Below, one piece after another: positions 1 through 11,200 of a DNA stretch of 64,000 bases (the first letter of the stretch is position 1; each line of letters starts with the position of its first letter). This stretch comes from Utricularia gibba (lineage: Eukaryota > Streptophyta > Magnoliopsida > Lamiales > Lentibulariaceae): contig NEEC01000016.1 of NCBI GenBank assembly GCA_002189035.1, forward strand, positions 186,001 to 250,000, read 5' to 3'. The notes under the pieces were generated by a model. It ran no database searches, was not told where the DNA came from, and saw nothing but the letters and a program-made list of their open reading frames with translations. The position numbers and the translations under genes are program-made.

Positions 1-2091
1 TACAAAATTTCTATGAATCCGTATTTACATCTTTACAATGCTCTATCACTGTCGTCTGCTTCATATTATGAGTCTAATCATGAACACATATCTACGAGAA
101 AACACCCAGCAGTTTCGAATAATCGTGTGTTGTTGGTGAATTTGAATTCGGATTTCTTCCATCATCAGTAGCACGCTTTGACGACATAGGCATTTGCATG
201 CACATCACAGTACTAGAAAAGAGAGCACGTAGAGAAAGCAAACAGGACGACGAAAGACGTCTCTAAAGTACTTGGATGCATCACTTGCTGTGATGATAGA
301 CGTCTAGCACCATGATCTTGTAACCTTTTCACCTAATTTCATGCAATAAAACTGAATCTGAAGCAGTTTAGAGGAAGCATTTTGGGTGACGATGGAGTTC
401 GTGGGCTCACGTGGGGGTTGCAAGCGATGAATTTTCTGTGTGGCAGTGCAGGCTTGGCTTTGTTGGCGACAAATAAATACAAGTGACAAATCGTCGTCTT
501 CCTCTTCTATTAAATGCAGGACATATAACTATCACCTGGAGGAAATAAATATTCAAAGCACAATGTGTGTAATAAACTACAACAACTTACCCTGTGTGTT
601 TTCCTCTGTGTGGGGGTCGGATCCCACTGCTTCAGGCCTGGCACAACCAGACCAGACCTCACCAGTAGCCTTCATCTCCTCCTCCCGATGCCAACCTCCT
701 ACTCCTACTAACATCTGATGCGTATCACATGTCGTGTCCCTCTGCACATTGGATCCATTTTAAATGATGCAACTGCTAATCGGAATTCGATACCCGTTAT
801 ACTACACCGGAGTCGACGCCCCCTAAAAAAACACACACACACACAAAAAAAAGTATGTTCACGATAAATTCCAGTGATTAAAAACTCTTATACTTTGACT
901 GTCGAAGAATTTTTTCATGTTGGGTCTCTTACCGCACCCCCATTGTGTGATAATTGTTACCAGAAAGAAAAGATTGACATATGGTCCTTTTTCTCGCCTT
1001 CCTTCAACTTTCCGATGAGTTAACCTTTTTCCGACGAGGCCTAAAGAGGGGCATTAAGCCTAACGAGGTGAAGATCTGCCCGATAAGGCACTCTGTTGTC
1101 GAACGATTTTCCAATAAGCATTTTCCAACTCCATAACAACAAATATTCATCGTGGCTTGAGACGTGATAAGTTGTACCGATGCCCACTCTACCCAAGAAG
1201 CATTTATGGTATGTCCTAGAAATAAGGGAATACATTGCATTTGTGATATATCCTTTTTTTACTGTTATATAATAAAGGAGGAGAAAGGAAGATGATAGTT
1301 TTGATCATTTAGACAAACACATATTGCTGAGAAGAAAAGCACCCCTAAGAAGAGTAGAATTCTCCACATTTTTCTGGGGTCTTTATGTTTTTACAATTTT
1401 TCAAGTTGGTAGTGAAAGTCATTTTCCTGGTACATGAAGCACTTTCAATTTTTATTGTGTTTTTAGATTATCATTTATTGTCTATTTTTTGTTGTTGTCA
1501 ATTTATTGTCTATTTTCATATTGCAAGGATCTTACAAAAAATCATAAGTAGAACCTTTTTGATAATAATCAAAGATTCCGCTGGTTCACGAAATATATTT
1601 TTATTTCTATTGAAAATATAAAATAATATCCCGAAACAATATTTTTAGAAACACTGCTTATTATAAAAGGTTTATCCTTATTAATTATTATTATTTTCCC
1701 CAGTATCCCCTTTTAAAAAATTGCCTGCTATTATTAGGATTTATGTCGGCTACGGATGGCACTCCGATGGAGTTGAGAGGGAGAATCGCTCTGATCCGAT
1801 ACTACCGAGAAGGCTATCTGAGAGGTACGATGTAGGTTTCGTCTTCCGTGAGTTCAGATTTCCCTGCGTCCGCGGATTCTGCATTCCTCTGTGTAAATCA
1901 TTTTGAAGTATGAGTTCCCGATCTATGAGTTAGCATACGGTATTTCTGTAATTTCGTTATGAAGAGTATGAATGATCGATTCGACGGTTTATTGCGTTTT
2001 GTGTGCCTTTTTTCTGTCATGTTGGACAACTCACGTATTTGTTGTCGCGATGATGCTCACGCCTTTTTTTATGCTCATCGTTTGAACTCAG
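1..2091. other. AT-rich intergenic DNA
   Basis: No supported gene. Short open frames here show no recognisable domain. A short (AC)n microsatellite lies near 829-844, followed by an A-run. Nothing else stands out on either strand. Confidence 0.5.
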
Positions 2092-2570
2092 AATGGTTGG
2101 TCCGAGGGGTGGCAATGGTAAACGTCGTATTCGTGGTCTGGTGGAGGCAACAGAGGAAATAAAATGAGGAATTCAGGGGGTGATAGAGATGCTTTCTTGA
2201 TGACACGGTGAACCTTTACTTGCGCCCAGGAATGAAGATTGGAGGTGTTATGTCAGACGCGAAATCCAATATCAGAATTGCAGAGTGTGCACCATGATGT
2301 GATGAGCGTGTAGTCACAATATTCAGTAGTAGCTAAGGAAACAAACGGTGCTGATGGCTTTGAAAATCCCATTTGTCCTGCTTGGATGCCCTTTTTAAGG
2401 TTCCTGAGAGAATTGAATCAGATGATACTTCAATGGATGAAGATTCTGAGGAAGTTCCACAAGTAATGGTTTGAATTTTAGTGCCTTCTGATCAGATAGG
2501 GTGTATTATTGGAAAGGCTGGTGATAGTTCATTGCACTCCATTGGTTCTGGGTAAGGTTTCTTTCACTAG
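2092..2570 (+). pseudogene. KH-domain RNA-binding protein gene relic
   Basis: This looks like a broken copy of a plant multi-KH RNA-binding protein gene. A basic stretch near 2092 (MVGPRGGNGKRR) is followed near 2225-2280 by PGMKIGGVM, then SNIRIAEC, then CDERVVTIFSSS with in-frame stops on both sides of it, then an acidic DEDSEEVPQV stretch, and at 2481-2519 VPSDQIGCIIGKA. These are the first and second KH-domain starts and the linker seen in the intact family. The first KH domain has lost its GXXG loop segment, the second loop reads GKAG, and stops and frame changes occur throughout. A donor-like GGTAAG near 2550 suggests introns were kept, so it is more likely a duplicated gene fragment than a retrocopy. 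I infer it is nonfunctional. Confidence 0.7.
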
Positions 2571-5133
2571 TGATGCACGTCTATTCCTATGATTGTTACT
2601 CCGTAATCAAAGTTCCAGGCGGGACTACTCCTCTGTGGTTTTGAATATGCAACAAAGGATTAAAAAAAAGAATTGCTGTATACCTAGCACCAGTTTGTCT
2701 ATCTTACAATATCCAGTACTCTACTAAGCTCCCGTCATCTATTATGGACCCTCATAACCAGCCGCCTTACCAGGTTGCCTAGATGTCACCCTGTTTCACG
2801 AAGGAGAAATTATGACCACCGATGCTATGGCTATCTGCAGGTATATCTATTCGAACCATTCCATTTTCTCAACCCATGTTGTACAAGGAGCTCAATTTTG
2901 TCGTTTAACGTGCTTGTAAGTAAACAGCCGATACGGTGCTATGAATGCCATGTCCCCACCATGAAGGTTGATAATCTTTCACCTCTCTTTCCTCCCCATT
3001 CCAACCCAACAGCTGAACTACCTGAAGCCTGAGTCCATCTGTTGACCTGTTTTGATGAAGCAAACTGTTAAAACCGGATTACCATATGATCAGTAGTTTT
3101 CTACTATACTAACTGCGCCTTTACCTTGAGCTTCTCATTCCTCTTGGATGCTATTTAGTAGCGGTGCAAAGTGAGGGCAATATATATATTTTTGGTTTCT
3201 GTTTGTTTTGTTTGTCTAATATGAATCCTGGATGAAAAGAAGTAATTTCATTTTTCTAGACTTATCTTTGCTGCATGTTTAATGCCGTATGGAATGGTTT
3301 TCAAGCTTGTAGGCAGATATCGAGCAGGCATCAGATTGTTTGGCACTTTCCAGATTCATTTCATTTATTTGCTAATAGGAAGAACCTGTCTGGCATTGGA
3401 TTTTTGGCAGTTATGCAACGATTTTATTGATATTATCCATAGCTGATGGTGCATTATACTTTGGATCTGGTGGCAGATGTGGTCTTGTCGATGATTTTAA
3501 TGATCATTGGCATGGTCTTTCGTGATAATGATTTACCTGGATCCCACGTACGCTTCTTTTTAGATTTCAAAATGCTGCTGAGAGTGAAGGTGATTGGATC
3601 AGCCAAGTGTTCCTTCTTACTTAAAGAATGGCAAGTTTTATTTTTAATGCTTACGGTTATTTCATCTCCACTTGCAAATTGTGTCATTTTGGATTTGCAA
3701 TGTCTTATGATATTCTTGAGAGTGCTACATTGCCGTGCATCAAGCTTTTTCCCCTCCTTGTGCTAGCATTCATTTGGTCTGCATCCCTCTGAAACAGTAC
3801 CCAAGTTCGTGTTCTTCATAAATCGAATCCAAAACTATAATGACATAGATGACTATTTTTTCTCATGGAATTCCACGTCAAGTGGGAATATCTAGAACCG
3901 TGTTCGTGTTTTGCAATGATTGATGCAAGAATGGATTCCTCTTCTATCGTCCCTAGGAACCATCCTGCCCCGTCCAAGTACTCCGCTTGGGCTGTGCCGG
4001 TTACGGGCTCGGTTCTTATTAGAATTGGTTCGCCGGATCCAGGCACTGATAAGCAGACCATAAAAGAAAGGAGGATCAATGTATTTCGATCTTGCTTTAT
4101 CCGATCCTTGATTTAACCCCTTGTTTGACTTTGGATTCAGGTTTGCTGTCGAAATGAAGAGTGAAACACGTGTTAGATGTCCAAATGTTGGATTCAGGTT
4201 TGGCATACAGCAAGGAAGAAGAAATATTAAATATCAAGGAGACAGTTGTGCGCCAAGTAAAGCATCCCGAGACAAATTAAATAAGATTGTCTTGTTGTCA
4301 CACACCGCCTATCTCATTGTGGCAGCCATAATACGTTAAAAAGTTTCCATTTATGGATGCGGCAGTTCCGGTATGATCTGGGGGTGGATTTATTCCTGTG
4401 CGCCTTTGGAGTGCGAATGTGCTCTGTATCGGGTCCCGGTCTCTAACGAAACATCTTGCACTCGTTCACCTTCTCTGTGTTCACTGAATCTGCTACTTCC
4501 TTGTGAGTGAGTAGTCCCTCCCCATGGCCTAATCCTCCTCCAATGTCGCCTCTCGTGACTTGGACGCTTGCCCAATTTGTCTTTTCTCAACTTCTCTTTT
4601 TTTCCCACTCAAAAAAGAATGAATACTTCCCTTTTTTTCCACATGTATGTTGACTCCGGACAGGATCCATTAGTTATTACTCCAATACTTGCTTGCACTC
4701 GTGCTACTTAGAACGAGTGTTACATTCTAAGGGAAGTTTTCCATGACAACATCACTTCCTGTTTTTTGGTGAACTAGTTGTGGAGGTGTTTGTACGTTCT
4801 AATTAATCTAACTTGCACTCAATGACGAAGTAGAGAGGTATTTTTTTCAACCAAAGCTAACAACTCCTTGGACTTCGACTTGGGAGAGAAAGAGGATGAA
4901 GGTGGGATTGAGATAAGGCAAGAAAAAATGAAGGTGGATGGTTTCTCTTTTTTCTTTTCTTAATTACTATTTTTTCACACCATTTGAACAGAGGTTAGAA
5001 AAGTGGAGAACCAAACTGCCAGGACGAGTTCGCTTACATCTATTCATGGGATTTTGTTCTCTTGGACCACTTCTACTATCATACTTTCTGTTAAGACCCC
5101 TCTGGGTTTTTCCCTCTCCCACATTTTCCCCAC
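2571..5133. other. Intergenic DNA upstream of the NAC gene
   Basis: No supported gene. Several short open frames occur (for example 3446-3766 and 3865-4116), but I recognise no domain in them and they overlap equally long frames on the other strand. The last few hundred bases are the promoter of the downstream NAC gene. Confidence 0.45.
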
Positions 5134-5141
5134 TATAAATA
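5134..5141 (+). promoter_or_regulatory. TATA box of the miR164-type NAC gene
   Basis: TATAAATA lies 57 bases before the start codon at 5198, in a pyrimidine-rich context, so transcription probably starts near 5165-5175. Confidence 0.6.
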
Positions 5142-5197
5142 CCCTCTCACTCCTCTACAACCCATCTTCGTTTCGGCAGTAGGAGGGAGTTTCAGGA

Positions 5198-6158
5198 ATG
5201 GAGAGGGACGAGGTGATCGATCTCCCACCCGGTTTTCGGTTCCACCCGACGGATGAGGAGCTGATAATGCATTACTTATCAGTGAAGGCGAAGGACTCCA
5301 GTTTCAGGACAACAGCAATAGGGGAGGCAGACTTGAACCAGGTTGAACCCTGGGAGTTACCATGTAAGTAACAAACACTGTACGGTAGCAAGCTTCAGAT
5401 TTTTAGTGTACAATCTTGACCAAGTTCGTGGTATTTTGGTTGAAGGAAGGCGAAAATTGGAGAGAGAGAGTGGTACTTCTTCTGTATGAAGGATAGGAAG
5501 TATCCAACTGGATTAAGGGTGAACCGAGCCACAAGGGCTGGATACTGGAAGGCAACAGGAAAGGACAAGAAGATTTTTCAAGGGAAGTTCTTCGTGGGAA
5601 TGAAGAAAACATTGGTTTTCTACAAGGGGAGAGCTCCTAGAGGTGAGAAAACAAATTGGGTCATGCACGAGTACAGGTTAGATGGGATGACTGCCATGCG
5701 TATCCAGAACACATCGCACAAGGTCAGAGGAAGTAAAAGCCAATAGGGAGTTACCTTGCTTTGCTGTTTCTTCTTCTACTTGGAACCTGATCATAGTTTC
5801 TGATTTTCAGAACGAATGGGTGATCTGCAGAATATTCAAGAAGACATCAGGAGGAGACAAAGTTCATATTTCCGGTTTGGTTAGGATCCCAACCTCAGGA
5901 GATGGCTCGGGTTCCAGTTCTGGAACACCGGAGTTGCCTTCATTGATGGAGATGACGGCTGAACCTATAGGACAACACGTGACCTGCTTCTCCAATGAAA
6001 TGGAGGAGCCACTGCATAAATATAGTTATATTTCTCCCGTCACGAAGCAAAAGGACATTGGCTACAACATGTACGACATGAAAACGGTATTTGAGAATCA
6101 AGAGCTTTCTGTTATTTCAACAGCTCCTTTAGACCTTGATTCCCTGTGGGATTTCTGA
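5198..6158 (+). CDS. NAC transcription factor, NAC100/ORE1 (miR164) clade
   Basis: DNA-binding NAC transcription factor, predicted nuclear. Three exons fit: 5198-5367, 5446-5722 and 5811-6158, giving about 264 residues. Exon 1 carries subdomain A/B ([19 protein letters not shown]), exon 2 the [24 protein letters not shown] and [13 protein letters not shown] blocks, and exon 3 starts with [11 protein letters not shown] and ends in LDSLWDF. Exon 3 encodes HVTCFSN over a near-perfect miR164 site, which places the gene in the NAC100/ORE1/CUC-type miR164-regulated group by established family knowledge. The first splice is odd: the strong donor GTAAGT at 5364 joined to the only usable AG (5444-5445) gives a stop, so I used the weaker GT at 5368, which adds one residue relative to the family. 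One extra G at 5445-5446 would restore the expected LPWKAK. The gene may act in ageing or boundary control, but that is inferred from the clade only. Confidence 0.85.
5974..5994 (+). promoter_or_regulatory. miR164 target site in NAC exon 3
   Basis: The 21 bases AACACGTGACCTGCTTCTCC plus a final A pair with canonical miR164 at 18 of 21 positions. Mismatches fall at miRNA positions 13, 20 and 21, so the seed and the 10/11 cleavage site are fully paired. It encodes the conserved HVTCFSN segment of miR164-regulated NACs. Confidence 0.85.
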
Positions 6159-6653
6159 GTTCTTGATCATGGTGTATCATTAGTGCACAACAAAGGCAAA
6201 AAAGAAGAAGAAATAACTATACCGTTTATTTGGTGATAGAATACTGTTTTCTATTCTCGTAATGGGACAAAGAGTGAATCATTCTAGTATTTGAAGAATA
6301 CATGACTGGAGATCAAAATTTCTTACCCTATTTGACATCCTACGATGTTAGCTGCAAGATAAGAACTTGACAAATGACATTGAATATATAATTCTAAATA
6401 ATAATGTTGCTAATCAAATGCGTATTCACTAAATTATGCATACCAGAACCATGCATACGTATAGCATAATCTCACTCAAATAATCTAGAGGAGATGGACA
6501 TCCTTGCCGATAGAAAGTATGATTGCAAATGCATGATCAATTTTATGAAGAAGATATGGAAAAGCATGGAGAAAGTGCTAACCGGATTTACGGAAAAGGA
6601 AGAATTTGACAAACAGAGGTATAGAAAGAGGAAGAAACTTCGTAGCTTCGATT
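6159..6653. other. Convergent 3' flanks of the NAC and VTI1-like genes
   Basis: About 500 AT-rich bases between two convergent genes, holding both 3' UTRs. I see no further gene. Confidence 0.6.
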
Positions 6654-7735
6654 CTAAAATCTAAAATACAAAATTATACAAAACGTGAGAACCAGGACTG
6701 CAAGTATACCACCAATGGCCCATTTGCTATGGCATATCCTTCTTGGTATCGAATCTACAGCTCTATCAGTTGTGCTCGTTTCGTCCCATGCTCTGTGAAT
6801 CTGTTCTCGCAGGAAAATTTTATCAATATCAATTATGTTGTCATGAAGTAGCTATTACAGAAATAGACCTTTGATCCCAACAACATATATCACAAGAAAA
6901 TATTTTCTATAGGATACCATGTTTCCTTTGGCGCCTGCATCGGTCTGTTGCTGTTGGTGCAGATTTTGAAGTAGAGGCACTCCAAGTTCTTGCCCCTCAA
7001 GCATGATATCTTTACCTTCTTCAACCCTATCGCTTGATGTGTTTGAAAGTGTAGTTATGATTCTGTCACCTTTAGCTTCAGACGCAGATGCCTGCCGCAG
7101 AACAAGCAGTAGAAAATCTCATCAATTAAATTTCTGTCACCAATTGAATAGCTTGACAAATGATAAGATGGATTTCTTTTGCACGAGTGTGCAACAGAGA
7201 TGAAAACGTACAGTGGACACATCTAATATCCCAGCCTCAAGCAGCTCATCTCGAGCGTCTTTTTCCAAGCTCGTCGATGCAATTAGCTTCACTTCATTCT
7301 TCAAGTTATTCAGATCAGACTGGTACTCCCTTACCTTCGCAAGAAGAACAGCCTTGACATTCGCTTGCAAGCTTCGAGCCTCCACGTCCATCTTCCGAAT
7401 CTACCAGGACATCACCAAATCTCAAAAAACGAGGATGCATGGGTCAATTAGAGAAAAAAATTGAAAGGAAAAGAGGTAATCTCCACCAGTTCTTCGGCAA
7501 TACTCAGTTCTGAAATGATTAACCTCAGGCCTCTTCTTATCTGTAACAAATTCGACCGCCATTATCACGAGCTCAGTTCCGAGAGAATGGAATTTTTTCT
7601 GAAACATACAGCGAAGCAAATCACGTATGAAGTCCACTAACCTCCATCAACAATAACAGCAGACGACGTCTTCCTGAATAGATCTGCGGAAAGCTTGCTG
7701 AATCGGCTCTCGTAGCCTTCAAACACCTCACTCAT
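6654..7735 (-). CDS. Divergent VTI1-type Qb-SNARE
   Basis: Predicted vesicle SNARE of the VTI11/VTI12/VTI13 family, acting in trans-Golgi, prevacuolar or vacuolar fusion. Proposed exons, 5' to 3' on the minus strand: 7735-7642, 7509-7487, 7400-7212, 7091-6918 and 6800-6654, giving 208 residues in one frame (the family is about 220). The start MSEVFEGYESRFSKLSADL, the Habc helices (RKMDVEARSLQANVK, REYQSDLNNL, ARDELLEAG) and the SNARE helix start (LGVPLLQNLHQQQQ) match VTI1. The C-terminus (KWAIGGILAVLVLTFCIILY) is a single tail anchor. Exon 2 is only 23 nt in this model; the longer family-like exon starting at 7540 does not join exon 1 in phase. The last part of the SNARE helix is about seven residues short and poorly conserved. 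It may be a working but fast-evolving paralogue or an early pseudogene. Confidence 0.75.
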
Positions 7736-8267
7736 CTCTCACCGGCTGAACCTTCAATCAACGATACCGCAACACGTCCGGCCAACGAATTTCGGTGCTC
7801 TGAATTTATCAAAATGATCCATCCATCCACAGCGGCAAAAGCGAATCGGAAATTGCACTCCATATCAGAAAGAAAAAAACAGCGCGAAAATTGGAAATCC
7901 TACCGGCAGATCAGAAAATCTCCTCACTTCACGCCGTGTTGCCTGACCGTCACTTAACCGCCAAATTTCGAACCGCGAAAAGCAAAACAGTAGAATCGCA
8001 GATGGATACACAACTCCACAAAGATGTAAAGATGTGTGCACATAAGTTTGTATACATCAATCCCTCCCTCACTTACCCTATATATATGTAACGGTTCATT
8101 ATTGCGCACACGCTACAATGCTGTTAACAAGAACTCTCCCAGAACTACTGGATTCACCAAGCCTTCATCCTTCAAAATCTCCGTCAACTATAATGCGGAG
8201 ATGAAGAAGTTGGAGTCATCTTTCAGGGGGGCAATGAATGAGAGAAAATGGTTGAAATGGAAGATTC
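7736..8267. other. VTI1-like promoter and GNL1 3' flank
   Basis: About 530 bases between two minus-strand genes: the promoter and 5' UTR of the VTI1-like gene on the left and the 3' UTR of GNL1 on the right. No separate gene is supported. Confidence 0.6.
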
Positions 8268-11200
8268 TCAGGCAGCGGTTTGGTTTGGTGAAACGAGGGT
8301 GTTCCCGTCGGGAATGAGACTGCATCCAGATACGGCTTGGTTCTCTTGCAGTTTCTTCAGTTCTTCTTCAGAGAAAACTTCTGACTGCAATGAGGGAGCT
8401 ATGTTTTTGACGTGCAACCATGTAAAATCCCAGAGGCCATCTCCTGCAACAGCATCACTCGGCACAAGAATCCCACTTGCCTTCATTACCAGAAGTGTAT
8501 TCTTGAGAAGCTCCGGGACCAACTCATGGATTTTTTCGCTCTTTTTCCCTCGAAATCTCAGGTTCAGATATTTTTCGAGACAACGAAGCACCTTGAGCCA
8601 GATTTCGCTGAATGCATTGGACTGAGAGATGTCATTCAAGGACTGTAGGAATGCCTTGGTCAATAGCTTGAGGGCCAAGATCATTGAGCCTTCCATACTG
8701 CGATAATCTTTCAAAGAATGTGGCAGAACCATGTCGAGTAGTTCATCGACTAGCTTAAAAATGACTTGATCTAGATACTGCAACAATATATCGGTTGGTA
8801 CCTGGATGCCATCCACACCAGCTGAGCATCTTTGCAGAGACATGATGGCATGATTCCTGACTACTTCCCTCTGATCCACACATACTCTCTTCAGTCCTTG
8901 ATTAACTCTCATCCACATTTCTAGTATGTCCTGAGACATCTTTTCAACTGCCTCCCCACTTGCTGCTTCCTTCGTCTTTCGATACCATGCTGATAGGCAA
9001 ACAACTGAGTCGGCCATCAGGTCTAAGGACTTGATAGAGCGATCAACCTGACCAACCCTTGACTCGGCAAACTGCCTAGCAGCACTTATGCAGAGAACAT
9101 AGTTTGCGGGAGACAGGTGAGCCCCGTCAGACATAATATACCTCAGAGTCTCAAACCCAGCTTCGGATGCTTCAGGATGGCGAGCTGTGATGGAGAGTAG
9201 AGAGATGATTGTCCGCCAACCCATGTGGGATCTTATCTGAGCAGCATTTGCTTTTACAAGATGCATCACTTCCTGTGTGATTTGTTCACAATAAGCATCA
9301 GCCACTCGTGCATCAAGTTTCAACACTAGTTGCAAAGACTTCAGAAGCTCATCAGTAAGGTTTTCTTTGTATGGGAGCAAGCGCTGGCATATTTGAAGCA
9401 GCCCAAAAACAGCCTTCTCTACAAGGGCACAAGGCATTGCAATTGATTGAACAACATTCGCTATGTGCTCATAAACCTTTTGCCATAGCAGCATGATTCT
9501 ATCCCTATTGTTCAGGGTGACTGCAATCAACAATTCCAAGCAAAAAACACTTGTTTCTTCATCTTCGACAGAAATATTCCCTTTCAGAGAGCTTCCTGCA
9601 GTCATAACTAGAGCATGGACGAGCTGCGATAAGGAATCTGCTTGCAGAAACTTGCTCTCGGCAAAAATGCTATCAATGTGGCAATTTTGAACCATCTGCA
9701 CAATGCGCCGACGGCCAGCAACTTGCTCTTCGGAGGGTTGGGTTGTTGCCTGTTCTCCATCGAGGGATAATAGAAGGCTAAAACGGCCCATAATACCTGA
9801 TGGCTTTCTGGAGGTAGTCACTGCTGGTGCCTGGAATATGGGGGAATGATTACCAGATAACGTGGTTTGATCCATGAGAGGAAGAGACTCCAGGTCATCG
9901 GTAGCATCATTCACAATATGGGAAGGAAGAAGGCCTATTTTCTGCAAACTCAAGATGCATTCCACTATGTTTCTCCAGCCTGAACGAATGTGATCTCCAT
10001 AACGGTTGACAAGAGTGAAAACTGCTTCAGTTGCTAACTTAGCTTTGATGTCATCCCCAAAATAGAGGAGTGACTTTTCAGAGAATGAAGGATGCAGTAA
10101 GGTGGTAAATTTGCAAAGAGATACGACCATATCATTCAATACCTCACCATAATTGTATGACACTGAAAGCTTTGCAATGGCCAAAAATCCATCAATACAC
10201 GAGTTCAAGGTCACTTCTTGTTCTGCATGGTCAAATACAACAGAAACAGCAGCAACAGCTGTGCCAGATAAAACAGCAAACATGTCGTAGTCAAGATGAC
10301 ATGCACCATCAGAGGCTATATAAGGGGTAGTTTGCTTTGCCTTATGCACCAGACCAATCCAGTGGCTCCGCCTTAGAACTGCAGCAGAACCAACTTGATC
10401 TGGAACCATACGAATTTCATTTTCACAGATGGAATGATACAGCTCAGACAAGAAATCTTGAGGAAGATCTTTGCCACCGTTTATTTTTCTGTTGTTTCGG
10501 ATAAAATCTTCCTCACTCATTTTCTTCTTGACCTGTGTATTGTGCTGATCTGTGTTAAGCATTATTAGAGAATATGATAGCAGGAGGGCAGCATCCTTGT
10601 TGACCAAAATATCTGGTGATTGCTCATAATAGCTCTCAGAAAATGCTTCAAGCACTCGGTGTATTTTTTGTGACTCCCCTGGTAATCTAAAAGTTTCCAA
10701 AAAAATCCGTAAAGCAACATCGAGATTCATGTCTTTAAAATCAAAAGTCCTTGCAAACTCCTGAAGCACCTGAATGGAAAAGGGATCATGGCTACCCAGG
10801 AAATCTCCAATCACATCCTTATCTAATCCAAAAGTAAATCTAAAGAAGAATGCAACACTTTTGGGATCCAGTTTTTCCGGCAATAAGTGTGTTGCCTGAA
10901 GAGCCTCCAGACCCTTTTTTGGGTCCGTGTTAAATTGATCGACACCAACAACCAACTTTTTCTTTATTTTTTTCATATTTCGAACAAATGGAACCCAGTG
11001 AAGAGGCTGCTCATAATCATAGCATCCCAGTGTCCAAAACGGCTTATATTCTGTAAGTTCCTGAGAATATTCCCCATCGCCTGATGCAGTTGGCCCTATT
11101 CTATCAGCCATACTTTCAAGCACAGCAATAAGGCCATCCAGAGCAAGAGTGTTTATAACAGACAATGGACTGTTCACAGGAAAGGCACTCCTTGAGAGCA

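Noticed and set aside
3454-4206. Cluster of open frames on both strands of 70-106 codons
   Set aside because: Frames overlap each other on opposite strands, show no domain, and lack promoter or splice support.
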